A stretch of DNA of 64,000 nt, taken from Cyanobium sp. AMD-g (GTDB lineage Bacteria > Cyanobacteriota > Cyanobacteriia > PCC-6307 > Cyanobiaceae). Below are positions 46,348-55,337 of this stretch, piece after piece (position 1 is the stretch's first letter; the number at the start of each line of letters is the position of its first letter). The notes below the pieces were generated by a model that had not been told where the DNA came from, ran no database searches, and saw only the letters and a program-made list of their open reading frames with translations. Made by a program: the position numbers and the translations under genes. The stretch is from the NCBI RefSeq assembly GCF_024346395.1, contig NZ_JAGQCW010000002.1, positions 186,001 through 250,000 of the forward strand, in the 5' to 3' direction.

Positions 46348-47457
46348 TCAGGCGCCGTGGCGGCCGGCCTCGATCCGGTCGGCCACCCAGGCGGCGCTGG
46401 CCGGTGCCAGCAGCACGCCGTTGCGGTAGTGGCCCGCCGCCAGCAGCAGCCCCGGTGCCGGCTGCTCCAGCAGCGGGGCCGGCCGGCCCAGGGGCCGCGG
46501 CCGCAGGCCCTGCCAATGGCGCACCACCCGTGCCTCCCGCAACCACTGCGGCGCCGCACCGCCCAGCTGGCGCAGCTGGGCGAGCTGGGCCGGATCGGCC
46601 CTGTCGCCGGGTTCCAGGGTCGCCCCCAGCCACAGCCGCCGGCCGCCCTCCAGGTCGGGACGGGGCACCAGATTCACGCCGCGCCACACCACCGTCCCGG
46701 GCCAGTGGGTGGGAAGGGGCGCCTCCAGCTCCAGCTCCAGGGCCTGGCCCAGCACCGGCTCCAAGGTCCAGCGGCCACGCTCGATGCCAGAGACACCCTC
46801 GAGCAGGGCGCCGGCGGCGGTTCCCGCTGCCAGCACCACCCAGGCTGCCCGCTCCGATCCACCGGCGGCCAGCTCCACCCGCCAGCCGCCCTGATCGGGC
46901 CGGAGGGCCACGGCCGCCTCTCCCCGCAGGCTCAGGCCCCGTTGCCGGCCGTCCGCCGCCAGGGCGGCCAGGGCGGAGCCTGGATCGAGCTGGCCATCGC
47001 GGCCGCAGTGGAGCCCCGCCAGGGAAGGCTGGGGCAGGGTGGGCTGGAGCGGCTCCAGCCGCCGCCGGTCCCAGGGTTCCAGGGGCAGGCCCAGGGCCCG
47101 TTTGTGTGCCCCCAGCGCCGCCAGGCGTTCCTCCTCGGCGCCATCGGCGGCCAGCAGCAGCACCCCTGCCCGGTAGGGGATCGGATGTCCCCGTTGCGCC
47201 AGCTCGCGGCGCCACTGGCTCCAGAGCTCCTGGCTGCGCTGACGCAGGTCCCAGGCCCGGCCCCGGTCGCGGTGGAAGCTGTCGGCCATCAGCACGCCGA
47301 GGGCGGCCCGGCTGCCGCTGCGCCACTCGCCCCCGGGATCGGGAACGCCCGGGGAATCACCGGAAAGAGCCGGATCCAGCAGCAACACCTGGTGGCCCCG
47401 GCCCTGGAGCCACCAGGCGCAGGCCAGGCCCACGATGCCGGCCCCCACCACGATCAC
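46348..47457 (-). CDS. FAD-dependent oxidoreductase (ThiO/DAO-like)
   Basis: This 369-residue D-amino-acid-oxidase-superfamily enzyme has an N-terminal Rossmann loop VVGAGIVGLACAWWLQGRGH, a substrate region near RAGVLLLAAD, and the C-terminal RPRPLGRPAPLLEQPAPGLLLAAGHYRNGVLLAPAS-type flavin contact (GHYRNGVLLAP matches ThiO). Glycine oxidase, making the thiazole precursor iminoglycine, is the most likely activity. The start is GTG 47457. It is 43 bp downstream of psbQ. Confidence 0.82.
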   Translation of the reverse strand: MIVVGAGIVGLACAWWLQGRGHQVLLLDPALSGDSPGVPDPGGEWRSGSRAALGVLMADSFHRDRGRAWDLRQRSQELWSQWRRELAQRGHPIPYRAGVLLLAADGAEEERLAALGAHKRALGLPLEPWDRRRLEPLQPTLPQPSLAGLHCGRDGQLDPGSALAALAADGRQRGLSLRGEAAVALRPDQGGWRVELAAGGSERAAWVVLAAGTAAGALLEGVSGIERGRWTLEPVLGQALELELEAPLPTHWPGTVVWRGVNLVPRPDLEGGRRLWLGATLEPGDRADPAQLAQLRQLGGAAPQWLREARVVRHWQGLRPRPLGRPAPLLEQPAPGLLLAAGHYRNGVLLAPASAAWVADRIEAGRHGA

Positions 47458-47500
47458 CGTGGTGGCGCCGCCGGCTGGCGGATCGTTCCGGGGCCTGGCC

Positions 47501-48097
47501 TCAGGCGTCGTCGCTCACCGAGACGGGCTGGGGGGCGGGGGTGGAGGCGGAGGGGGCCGGGGGCACGGCGTTGGACACCTTGGCTTCGGCGGCGAAGGCT
47601 TCGGCCATGGCGACGGCCTCGGCCGGGATCACCTCGGCGTAGGCGCTGAAGCCGGTGGCCACCTTGATGTAGTCCTTGCGCAGGTTCTCGCCGTCCTGCA
47701 GACGGGCGGCCTCATCAAGCTTGGCCAGGGAGGACTTGAGCTTGGTGGCCCGCTTGCCGGCCTCGGCCCTGTCGGCTGGAAGCAGGCGCTGGTTGATGTA
47801 GAGCATCTGGCGACCCAGATCCTGCATCGGACCATGGATCAGGTTGCGGGTGAAGACCCAGTTGCGGTCGTTGACCAGATCGGCCAGTTCGGGCAGGCGC
47901 TCCTTGGAGGCCAGGAACCCTTCGGCCTGACGGGCGATCAGGGTCATGTCGGCGGGGCTGATCGTCGGGGGCTTGCGGGTCTGGTCACCCGAGCAGGCCA
48001 CCAGCGAAAGGCTGAGCAGCAGGGCCACGGCGAGCAGGCCGAGGCGGCGCAGGCCTGCCATCAGGGAGATGGGGGCGGGGATCGACGCGACGGCCAT
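47501..48097 (-). CDS. psbQ: Photosystem II protein PsbQ (CyanoQ)
   Basis: The 198-residue lipoprotein has the lipobox LSLVAC, with Cys35 to be lipidated, then a helical bundle with ARQAEGFLASKERLPELADL, NDRNWVFTRNLIHGPMQDLG and LLPADRAEAGKRATKLKSSL. Members sit on the lumenal side of photosystem II and help the oxygen-evolving complex. It carries a Pro/Ala/Ser tail beyond the bundle. A start at Met13 would give a shorter signal. It marks the host as cyanobacterial. Confidence 0.93.
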   Translation of the reverse strand: MAVASIPAPISLMAGLRRLGLLAVALLLSLSLVACSGDQTRKPPTISPADMTLIARQAEGFLASKERLPELADLVNDRNWVFTRNLIHGPMQDLGRQMLYINQRLLPADRAEAGKRATKLKSSLAKLDEAARLQDGENLRKDYIKVATGFSAYAEVIPAEAVAMAEAFAAEAKVSNAVPPAPSASTPAPQPVSVSDDA

Positions 48098-48190
48098 GGG
48101 ACGGTGCTGTGACGTGGCTGGCGCCGTGACTTTACCGGCCCGACTGCGCCACCATGACGGTCCCGCCCACGCTCCATTTCGGAATCATCG

Positions 48191-49045
48191 ATGCGTTCTC
48201 CCACGGCGATCCTGCAGCTGATCTGCCCTGATCGGCCAGGGCTGGTGAGCGAACTCTCGGGCTGGGTGGCCGCCAACGGCGGCAACATCGTGCATGCCGA
48301 TCACCACACCGATGCGGGGGCGGGGCTGTTCCTGAGCCGGATCGAATGGGCCCTGGAGGGCTTCGGCCTGCCGCGCGAGGCGATCGTGCCGGCGGTGGCG
48401 GCCCTGGCGGGGCGCCTCGGCGGCGAGGGCCAGGTGCATTTCTCCGATGCCCTGCCCCGGGTGGCGATCTTCGCCAGCCGCCAGGACCACTGCCTGGTGG
48501 ACCTGCTCTGGCGCACCCGCTCCGGGGAACTGCCGATGCTGGTGCCCCTGGTGGTCTCCAACCATCCGGACCTGGCGTCGCTGGCGGCTGATTTCGGCGC
48601 CCGCTTCGTGCATCTGCCGATCACGGCGGCCTCCCGTTCGGAGGTGGAGCAGGCGCAGCTGGACCTGCTGGCGGAGGAGGGGATCGAGCTGGTGGTGCTG
48701 GCCAAGTACATGCAGGTGCTCAGCCCGGCGTTCCTGGCCCGCTTTTCCCAGGTGATCAACATCCACCACTCCTTCCTGCCCGCCTTCCAGGGGGCCCAGC
48801 CGTACCACCGCGCCTGGGAGCGCGGCGTCAAGCTGATCGGCGCCACCGCCCACTTCGTCACCGAGGAGCTGGACGGGGGCCCGATCATCGAGCAGGCCAC
48901 CATGCACGTGGGTCACCGGGACGAGGTGGAGGACCTGATCCGCAAAGGTCGGGACACCGAACGGCTGGCCCTGGCCCGGGCGGTGCGCCTGTTTCTGCGG
49001 CGACAGGTGATGGTCTACCGCGGCCGAACCGCCGTGTTTGATTGA
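48191..49045 (+). CDS. purU: Formyltetrahydrofolate deformylase PurU
   Basis: The 284-residue enzyme has an N-terminal ACT domain (AILQLICPDRPGLVSELSGW) and a C-terminal formyltransferase-fold domain with VLAKYMQVLSPAFLARF, INIHHSFLPAFQGAQPYHRA (active-site HHS..P) and GPIIEQATMHVGHRD (Asp). It hydrolyses formyl-THF to THF and formate, which PurT can use. It starts at ATG 48191, 93 bp from the divergent psbQ start. Confidence 0.95.
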   Translation: MRSPTAILQLICPDRPGLVSELSGWVAANGGNIVHADHHTDAGAGLFLSRIEWALEGFGLPREAIVPAVAALAGRLGGEGQVHFSDALPRVAIFASRQDHCLVDLLWRTRSGELPMLVPLVVSNHPDLASLAADFGARFVHLPITAASRSEVEQAQLDLLAEEGIELVVLAKYMQVLSPAFLARFSQVINIHHSFLPAFQGAQPYHRAWERGVKLIGATAHFVTEELDGGPIIEQATMHVGHRDEVEDLIRKGRDTERLALARAVRLFLRRQVMVYRGRTAVFD

Positions 49046-49094
49046 GCCTTCCCCCGGGACCCGCCGCCGGTCCCCCGTTGCCGCCGCCGCTTCG

Positions 49095-50375
49095 GTGAAC
49101 CGTTTTTCCGCTCTCGACGACCGCCTGCTGGCGCATCGGCCCGCCGCCGCCACACCGCTGGGCTGGCGCTGTTTCCAGCTGGGGATGTTCCTGCTGGCCA
49201 GCAGTGCCTTTCTGGGTGGCCTGGCCCTGCTGCTGGCCCTGATCCTGGGCAGCCGCGGCCGCCGCCCCGTCCTGGAGGACCGCGCCAATGGTGTGCTTCT
49301 GGCAACGGCGGTGCTGATGCTGCTCGGCTGCTTCCGGGCCGCCAGCAACGAACTGGCCTGGCTGGGGATGGGCAACTGGCTGCCCTTCTTCTGGGGCTTC
49401 TGGGGCTTCCAGGTGTATCTCGGCACCCCCGCCGCCCGCCGCCGGGTGGCCCTGGCCCTGGTGGCCGGCACGGTGCCGGTGATCCTCACCGGCCTGGGCC
49501 AGCTCTGGTGGGGCTGGAGCGGACCGTTCCAGTGGCTGGGGGGCCTGATCATCTGGCACATCAAGGCGGGTGGCAATCCGCCGCAGCGGCTGGCGGGCCT
49601 GTTCGATTACGCCAACATCGCCGGGGCCTGGATGGTCCTGGCCTGGCCCTTCACCCTGGCGGCCCTGCTGGACGCCCGCCAGGGGTGGCGGCGCCGGGGG
49701 GTGGTGCTGGTGATCGCCGCCAGCCTGGTGGCGGCGGTGTTTCTCACCGATTCCCGCAATGCCTGGGGGGCCCTGATGCTGGCGGTGCCCCTGGTGGCGG
49801 GGCCGCTCAGCTGGGTGTGGCTGCTGCCGGTGCTGCTGGTGGTGCTGGCGGTGATCGGCCTGGCCACCCTGCCCTGGGTGCCGGCCGCCCCGCAGGAGCT
49901 GGCCCGCCAGCTGGTGCCCGAGGCGATCTGGGGCCGGCTGATCGACCTGGACTCCGGCGGTCAGCGGCCGCTGGCGATCACCCGCCTGGCCCAGTGGCAG
50001 GTGGCCGTGGGGCTGATTGCCGAACGGCCCTGGCTGGGTTGGGGGGCGGCCGCCTTCAGCATCATTTACCCGATGCGCACCGGCTTCTGGCATGGCCACC
50101 CCCACAACCTGCCGATCGATCTGGCCTTGAGCCACGGGGTGCCGGTCGCCGTGCTTGTGGTGGGGCTGGTGCTGTGGCTGCTGGGCCGGGCCGGCTGGCT
50201 GGGCATGGCCGGCGGCAGCCTGTTCGACCGGGCCTGGTGGGCGGCGACCCTGGTGCTGGTGGCCCTCCACGCCACCGATATTCCCCTTTACGACAGCCGC
50301 GTCAATGTGGCGGGCTGGGTGCTGCTGGCGGGTCTGCGTTGCTATCGCCAGCCAGGGCCTCCTGCCGGTGCCTGA
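49095..50375 (+). CDS. O-antigen-ligase-like membrane protein
   Basis: This protein of about 426 residues has 10-11 TM segments. The typical Wzy_C segment is visible: FLTDSRNAWGALMLAVPLVA, then RLAQWQVAVGLIAERPWLGW and GHPHNLPIDLALSHGVPVAV (periplasmic loop with His). Such proteins join or polymerise O-polysaccharide at the inner membrane. I use GTG 49095; an earlier TTG at 49038 would overlap purU. It ends inside the convergent radical SAM gene (74-bp overlap). Confidence 0.82.
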   Translation: MNRFSALDDRLLAHRPAAATPLGWRCFQLGMFLLASSAFLGGLALLLALILGSRGRRPVLEDRANGVLLATAVLMLLGCFRAASNELAWLGMGNWLPFFWGFWGFQVYLGTPAARRRVALALVAGTVPVILTGLGQLWWGWSGPFQWLGGLIIWHIKAGGNPPQRLAGLFDYANIAGAWMVLAWPFTLAALLDARQGWRRRGVVLVIAASLVAAVFLTDSRNAWGALMLAVPLVAGPLSWVWLLPVLLVVLAVIGLATLPWVPAAPQELARQLVPEAIWGRLIDLDSGGQRPLAITRLAQWQVAVGLIAERPWLGWGAAAFSIIYPMRTGFWHGHPHNLPIDLALSHGVPVAVLVVGLVLWLLGRAGWLGMAGGSLFDRAWWAATLVLVALHATDIPLYDSRVNVAGWVLLAGLRCYRQPGPPAGA

Positions 50376-51915
50376 GCAGGGTGGCTGGGGGCAGGGGCCC
50401 CTCCAGATGGCTCCAGGGCAGGACCCTCTCCTCAGCCCAGGTGGCGCGGACCACCTCCTCCCAGGGGGGCGGCAGCGGCAGGGGACATGGCAGATCCGCC
50501 GGTGCGGCCACCTCGCCGGCCCGGGCCGCCCGGTAGGCCTTCTTCCAGCCGCCCTGGCTGTCGTGCTGGCCCCGCGCCGCGGCGATCACCGGTGCCAGGC
50601 GGCGGTCGCTGCGGGAGAGCAGGGCCTGGATGACGCTCCAGCCATAGCTCTCCGGCCGCAGCTCGATGCCCTTCGGCTGCAGGCGCCGCGCCAGCCGCTG
50701 CAGGCGCTTCTCCGCCTCCGGCCGCACCCCTTCCCACTGGAAGGGCGTATGGGCCTTGGGCACGAAGGTGCTCACCCCCAGGCTGAGCCGCAGGCCCGGG
50801 GTGGCTTTCTTGAGGGCCAGCAGCAGGTCGGCGGTGGCCTCGATGTCGGCGTCGTCTTCGCTGGGCAGCCCGGCCATGCCATAGAGCTTCAGGCCGCTGA
50901 GGCCACCCTCTTTGGCGTAGCGGGCCGCGGCGAAGATTTCCTCGCCGCTCAGCTTCTTGTTCACCACCCGGCGCATGCGTTCGCTGCCGCTTTCAATCGC
51001 GATCGTGAGTGACTTGCTCCCCCGCCGGGCCAGGATCCGGCCCAGCTGGGGCGTCACGGTGGCGGCCCGCACCGAGCTGACGCTGACCCGCGTGCCCTCG
51101 AAACGGTCCTGATCCAACCAGCTGAGCAGGTCGGCGAACTGGGGGTGCTGGGTCACCGAGGCCCCCAGCAGGCCCAGCCGCTGCGTCACCGCCAGCCCCG
51201 TCTCCACCGCCGGGATCAGCCCGTCGTCGAGGGAGGCGGTGCGGAACGGCAGGGTCAGGTAGCTGGCCAGGCAGAAGCGGCACAGCTCCGGGCAGCTGCG
51301 GGCCACCTCCACCATGTGGATCGACGGCCAGGCCGCCTCCGGTGTGATCACGGTGGAATGGCTCAGGGTGTTGCCGCGCCAGGTCTGCTTGGCGATGGTG
51401 GCCGGCAGATCCGCAGCGGTGGGCTCCACGGCCAGCAGGGCTCCTTCACTGTCGTAGCGGGGGGCGTAGAGCGCCGGCACATAGACCCCGGGAACCCGGG
51501 CCAGCTGCCGCAGGCGCTCGGGCCGGGGCAGGGTGCGGCTGGCCTGGAGCGCGTCGATGAAGGCGGGCAGCAGCAGCTCGCCATCGCCAAGCAGCACCAC
51601 GTCGAAGAAGGGGGCCAGCGGTTCGGGGTTGGCGGTGAGCACCGGGCCGCCGCCGAACACGATCGGGTCGTCCTCCCCCCGCTGGTGGCTCCACAGGGGG
51701 ATGCCCTGGCGCTCCAGCAGGTCGAGCAGCACCGGTCCGTCCAGCTCCCAGCTCAGCGACAGGCCGAACAGGTCGCAGGAGCGGTGCGGCGGGTCCCCCT
51801 GATCCGTGAACAGCCGCCGCACATCGAGGTCGCTGCGGCGCGCCAGGCTGGCCCACACCACCTGATAGCCCAGGCTGGTGATTCCCACCGAATAGCTGCT
51901 GGGGAAGGCGAGCAC
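50302..51915 (-). CDS. B12-binding-type radical SAM protein
   Basis: The protein has an N-terminal B12-domain-like fold (VLAFPSSYSVGITSLGYQVV; FGGGPVLTANPEPLAPFFDV) and a radical SAM core with CxxxCxxC in VARSCPELCRFC. It also has KLYGMAGLPSEDDADIEATA and a C-terminal extension with YGWSVIQALLSRSDRRL. The substrate is unknown. The first standard start codon in a family-like region is GTG 51915; conserved-looking residues (FQPARPAVDALRT) lie just upstream, where only CTG codons are available, so the true start may be up to about 60 bp earlier. Confidence 0.85.
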   Translation of the reverse strand: MLAFPSSYSVGITSLGYQVVWASLARRSDLDVRRLFTDQGDPPHRSCDLFGLSLSWELDGPVLLDLLERQGIPLWSHQRGEDDPIVFGGGPVLTANPEPLAPFFDVVLLGDGELLLPAFIDALQASRTLPRPERLRQLARVPGVYVPALYAPRYDSEGALLAVEPTAADLPATIAKQTWRGNTLSHSTVITPEAAWPSIHMVEVARSCPELCRFCLASYLTLPFRTASLDDGLIPAVETGLAVTQRLGLLGASVTQHPQFADLLSWLDQDRFEGTRVSVSSVRAATVTPQLGRILARRGSKSLTIAIESGSERMRRVVNKKLSGEEIFAAARYAKEGGLSGLKLYGMAGLPSEDDADIEATADLLLALKKATPGLRLSLGVSTFVPKAHTPFQWEGVRPEAEKRLQRLARRLQPKGIELRPESYGWSVIQALLSRSDRRLAPVIAAARGQHDSQGGWKKAYRAARAGEVAAPADLPCPLPLPPPWEEVVRATWAEERVLPWSHLEGPLPPATLLRHRQEALAGDSNADPPAAPSPPH

Positions 51916-52061
51916 GGTGCGCAGGGCATCGACGGCGGGCCGGGCGGGTTGGAACAGCAGGGTTTCCTGATTCAGGGGGGGCGGCGGGACGGGGAGATCC
52001 AGCGTGTCACTTCCGGCGACGCGGTGGTGTCTCCCTAAGATCGAGCGCTTTACGACAGCCC

Positions 52062-53156
52062 GTGATGCCTTCGCTGCCCAGTTCCGTCGAGATCCTCCTC
52101 GGCATCCTGGTGCTGTTCGGAGGCGGGGAGCTGTTCGTGGCCGGTTCCGTCGCCCTGTCCCTGCTGCTCGGCATCCCCCAGCTGGTGATCGGCCTGACGG
52201 TGGTGTCCCTGGGCACCAGCACGCCGGAACTGTTCGTGAGCCTGATCTCCACATTCAACGGCGATGCCGACCTGGCCGTCAGCAACGTGGTGGGCAGCAA
52301 CATCTTCAACATCCTGGTGGTGCTGGGCGCCAGCGCGGCCATCGTTCCCCTGCGGGTGAAGAGCCGTCTGGTGCGCAGGGACGTGCCCCTGCTGCTGGGC
52401 ATCTCGATGGCCGTGTGGGGCATGGCCTCGGGGGGCCGGCTCACCTGGCAGGCGGGGGTGGCGCTGCTGTTCGCGATGGTGGCCAATCTCGTCTGGGAGA
52501 TCCGCACCGCCTCGGAGGATTCCGAGGACGACGAGGACAACGAAGCGGAACGGGCCACCCCGCTGGTGGCTGCCCTCAAGCTGGCGGCCGGCCTGGCCCT
52601 GCTGGTGATCGGCTCCCAGCTGCTGGTGCGGGGGGCCACCACGGCCGCCGTGGCCCTGGGGGTGAGCCAGACGGTGATCGGCCTGACGATCGTGGCGGCC
52701 GGCACCTCCATGCCCGAGCTGGTCACCTCGGTGGTGGCCGCCTACCGGGGCAAGGCCGACCTGGCCATCGGCAACGTGGTGGGCAGCAACCTGCTCAACC
52801 AGGTGGTGATCCTGGGTCTGTGCGCCGTGGTGTCCGGCGGCAAGGGGCTGGCGGTGGACCCGGTGATGGTGAGCCGGGACCTGCCGATCATGGTGGCCAC
52901 CACCCTGGCCTGCCTGCCGATCTTCTGGAGCAACGGGACGATCAGCCGCCTCGAAGGCTGGTTGCTGCTGGGTCTTTATGGGCTCTATCTGGTGGAGCAG
53001 GTTCTGGCCGCCACCGCCGGCGGCGAGATCGTCGACAACACCTACCGGTTCGTGGTGCTGGTGGCGGTGCTGCCCCTGCTGATGGTGTTCCTGGTCTGGC
53101 AGGTGCTGCGCTGGAAGCAGCAGCGCAAGCTGCTGGCCGTCCAGGCAGGCGACTAG
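52062..53156 (+). CDS. CaCA-family sodium/calcium antiporter
   Basis: This 364-residue YrbG-like exchanger has ten or so TM helices. The two inverted alpha repeats are clear: TVVSLGTSTPELFVSLISTF with SNVVGSNIFNILVVLG, and TIVAAGTSMPELVTSVVAAY with GNVVGSNLLNQVVILG. A charged loop (SEDSEDDEDNEAERAT) connects the halves. It should exchange calcium or another cation for sodium or protons across the cytoplasmic membrane. GTG 52062 or ATG 52065 starts it. It is divergent from the radical SAM gene. Confidence 0.93.
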   Translation: MMPSLPSSVEILLGILVLFGGGELFVAGSVALSLLLGIPQLVIGLTVVSLGTSTPELFVSLISTFNGDADLAVSNVVGSNIFNILVVLGASAAIVPLRVKSRLVRRDVPLLLGISMAVWGMASGGRLTWQAGVALLFAMVANLVWEIRTASEDSEDDEDNEAERATPLVAALKLAAGLALLVIGSQLLVRGATTAAVALGVSQTVIGLTIVAAGTSMPELVTSVVAAYRGKADLAIGNVVGSNLLNQVVILGLCAVVSGGKGLAVDPVMVSRDLPIMVATTLACLPIFWSNGTISRLEGWLLLGLYGLYLVEQVLAATAGGEIVDNTYRFVVLVAVLPLLMVFLVWQVLRWKQQRKLLAVQAGD

Positions 53157-53194
53157 GAACGGGTAGGTGGGGTCAGCGGCGGTAGCGTTTGGCC

Positions 53195-53614
53195 ATGGTC
53201 TCCGCCTCCGCACAGCCGTTCGTGCCGCCCGCGATTCCCTGGCGTGAGCCCCGGGGGCTGGCGCCGCTGCCGGATCTCGGCCCCGGCCTGGATCCGGAGG
53301 CTTGTCGCCTGGCCCTGGCAAGGCTCTGTGACGACGCCGAGGTGAGGGCGGTCCTGGCGTTCGGCTCGCGGGCCCGGGGTGAGGCGCGCCCCGATTCCGA
53401 CCTTGACCTGGCGGTGATCGTGGGCCGCGCCAAGCTCCCCCCCGCCGAGAAGGCCTCCTGCTGGCAGCGTTTTCGAGCGGCCCTCGGGCCCCTCGGCGTC
53501 AGGGTGGACCTGGTGGTGGCCGGTGCCGCCGACGCCGAACGGTTGAGTGGCTCCCGCTGGCACGTGTTCGGCGATGTGGCCCGCGAGGGGAAGGTGCTCT
53601 ATGTCGCCGGCTGA
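53195..53614 (+). CDS. mntA: MNT-type minimal nucleotidyltransferase (antitoxin)
   Basis: The 139-residue protein has the Pol-beta-like NTase signature FGSRARGEARPDSDLDLAVI (GSxxRG..DSDLD) and a third acidic strand in VRVDLVVAG. In MNT-HEPN systems the nucleotidyltransferase adds AMP to the HEPN toxin and disables it. The N-terminal 35 residues are Pro-rich and variable. The HEPN gene overlaps its end by 14 bp. ATG 53195 is the only good start. Confidence 0.85.
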   Translation: MVSASAQPFVPPAIPWREPRGLAPLPDLGPGLDPEACRLALARLCDDAEVRAVLAFGSRARGEARPDSDLDLAVIVGRAKLPPAEKASCWQRFRAALGPLGVRVDLVVAGAADAERLSGSRWHVFGDVAREGKVLYVAG

Positions 53615-53972
53615 GGACGCGGCCCTGCTGCTGGCGATCGTGCGCCGCCATCTGAGGACCTTGCGGATCGGGCTCGATCCTGCGTATCCGGAGGAGGACT
53701 GGGGCTTCACCGCCCAGCAGGTGGTGGAGAAGCTGCTCAAGGCCTGGATCGTGCTGAGTGATCGCCGGCCACCACGGGTGCATGAGCTGAGCGACCTCGC
53801 CTCTGTGGCGGGACAGGTTCTGGAGCCCCGGCTGGCGGCGCTGCAGGAATTCGCCGTGGAGGCCCGCTACGAGGCAGGGCCCTTCCCGCTGCCGGCCGAG
53901 CGATCGGAGCTGCTGGCCTTGTTGGAGATCGAACTGGAACGCTGCGAGCGGGCTGTGGCGGGGCTCGGTTGA
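53601..53972 (+). CDS. hepT: HEPN-domain toxin
   Basis: The protein of about 123 residues is helical, with AEDAALLLAIVRRHLRTLRI and FTAQQVVEKLLKAWIVLSDR. The candidate RNase motif is RRPPRVH (R, spacer, H; the HEPN pattern is R-x4-6-H). Overlap with the MNT gene by 14 bp supports a toxin-antitoxin pair; HEPN proteins of this kind are ribonucleases. ATG 53601 starts it. Composition is that of the host, unlike the DUF2806 gene downstream. Confidence 0.82.
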   Translation: MSPAEDAALLLAIVRRHLRTLRIGLDPAYPEEDWGFTAQQVVEKLLKAWIVLSDRRPPRVHELSDLASVAGQVLEPRLAALQEFAVEARYEAGPFPLPAERSELLALLEIELERCERAVAGLG

Positions 53973-54326
53973 TCGGCCAAGCAAGCGGGCGCCCGCGGTT
54001 CAGCGCTTCGAGGGTGACGCTGGGTGGAGCTTCGTGCTGAGTTTTTCCGTAAGAACCGGCCCCAATGCGGGGGGATTGGGTGCAACCAGTCCTTGTATCG
54101 AGTGTTTGCGGATGGCCAGGTTGAGCCACCACACCAGCGGATTGTTCCTCCGGGTCTGCCTAAGTCGACGGGGTTATGTGGCGCCGAAAGGTGAGCCCAG
54201 ACCATGTCAGGGGTTTGGCGGCGTTGCCCTAGGGAAAACTCGCGTTTATAATGCCGACGATCGAAGATTGGGGACTTAGATGGTTCCGCCCAAGAAGGGT
54301 TAGACTTCAGTTCACACGGACATTAA
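53973..54326. other. Gap between HEPN and DUF2806 genes
   Basis: This 354-bp stretch has no gene that I can support. It contains GGCCCCAATGCGGGGGGATT-like GC runs early and turns AT-richer toward 54230. It holds the promoter listed below and the left copy of an 11-bp inverted repeat (GTTAGACTTCA at 54299-54309). Confidence 0.5.
54224..54252 (+). promoter_or_regulatory. Sigma-70 promoter for the DUF2806 gene
   Basis: TTGCCC (54224-54229) and TATAAT (54247-54252) are separated by exactly 17 bp. The expected start site is near 54259, leaving a leader of about 68 nt to the ATG at 54327. It is the best promoter match in the window. Confidence 0.7.
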
Positions 54327-55337
54327 ATGGATTTTCCAGGTGAAAAACTAGTTATCAAACTCTGGGAGACCGTGGCCGAAAAAGGCGTAGGGAATTTGTT
54401 TAAGCCGTGGCAGATGCGACGAGAAGGCAGAGTTTCAATACAGCTTAAAAGCGAAGAGTTGATTATGATAGCTCAAGCGGAGCGCCATGCAGACCTGATC
54501 AGGAAAGGAGAGGCAATAATAGATGCCTCGAGGAATCTTTTGTTGTCTACAGCACCCGACAACACTCCTCAGGAAAACAAAGGAGACGCCAGGCTGAATC
54601 CTGAGCTCGCTAATGCAGCATGTGAGATTTCAGTGGCAGATACTCTGCGCCGAGAAATAAACACAACAAGGGCACTCTTATGTGCCGAAGAAGCATTGCA
54701 GGATGATACGCAAGAACCGCCAAATACTAAAGTGGATGATGATTGGCTGTTCCGATGGAGAGATAGTGCGAGCGAAGTCTCCAGCGAAGAACTCCAATTT
54801 CTATGGGGCAAGGTTCTTGCGGGAGAAGTAAAAGCTCCTGGTTCTTTTTCCCTTCGAACTCTAGAGTTCATTCGAAACCTCTCAACTCATGAAGCCGAAG
54901 CAATCGCAACTCTGTCAGAGTTCATAGTCGCTGGTGTCATCTATCGAGATGCGAAGGAGAATCTGGAGGAAAGGGGAGTGATTTTCGACACTCTGTTGTC
55001 CATGCAGGACATTGGCGTACTATCTGGGGTTGAAGCAATTGGGATGTCAATGAACTGGAAGTCCCTGGACGAGAGCAGTTTCAAGCAAGTACTGACATCA
55101 AATTCTATGGCGCTAATTCTATCGGGAGATGATCCTAGTGTAACGATCAGTCTGCCCATATACAAGCTGACAACAATAGGACAGCAGGTTTTACGGCTTG
55201 GGAAATTTGGGCCAAATATTGATTATTTGAACAAGGTTGGTCAGCACCTGAAAGGTCAGGGAGTTAATGTTGTCTTGGCTAAATACTTTGATGTGGCACC
55301 TGGTCAAATCCAGTGGTTTGATGGTCGCAATCTATGA
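54327..55337 (+). CDS. DUF2806 protein
   Basis: The 336-residue protein fits DUF2806: an N-terminal amphipathic start (LVIKLWETVAEKGVGNLFKP), RREINTTRALLCAEEALQ, and the strongest family segment DDDWLFRWRDSASEVSSEEL, then QFLWGKVLAGEVKAPGSFSL. The C-terminal half has YKLTTIGQQVLRLG. The function is unknown; family members are often found with mobile or defence genes, and that link is inference here. Its base composition and codon use are far more AT-rich than the neighbours, a sign of transfer. An 11-bp inverted repeat frames it, ending on its own stop codon. Confidence 0.8.
   Translation: MDFPGEKLVIKLWETVAEKGVGNLFKPWQMRREGRVSIQLKSEELIMIAQAERHADLIRKGEAIIDASRNLLLSTAPDNTPQENKGDARLNPELANAACEISVADTLRREINTTRALLCAEEALQDDTQEPPNTKVDDDWLFRWRDSASEVSSEELQFLWGKVLAGEVKAPGSFSLRTLEFIRNLSTHEAEAIATLSEFIVAGVIYRDAKENLEERGVIFDTLLSMQDIGVLSGVEAIGMSMNWKSLDESSFKQVLTSNSMALILSGDDPSVTISLPIYKLTTIGQQVLRLGKFGPNIDYLNKVGQHLKGQGVNVVLAKYFDVAPGQIQWFDGRNL

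Noticed and set aside
54034-54279. 81-codon plus frame between the HEPN and DUF2806 genes
   Set aside because: Its end covers the promoter TTGCCC-17-TATAAT, there is no RBS, and its composition is irregular.
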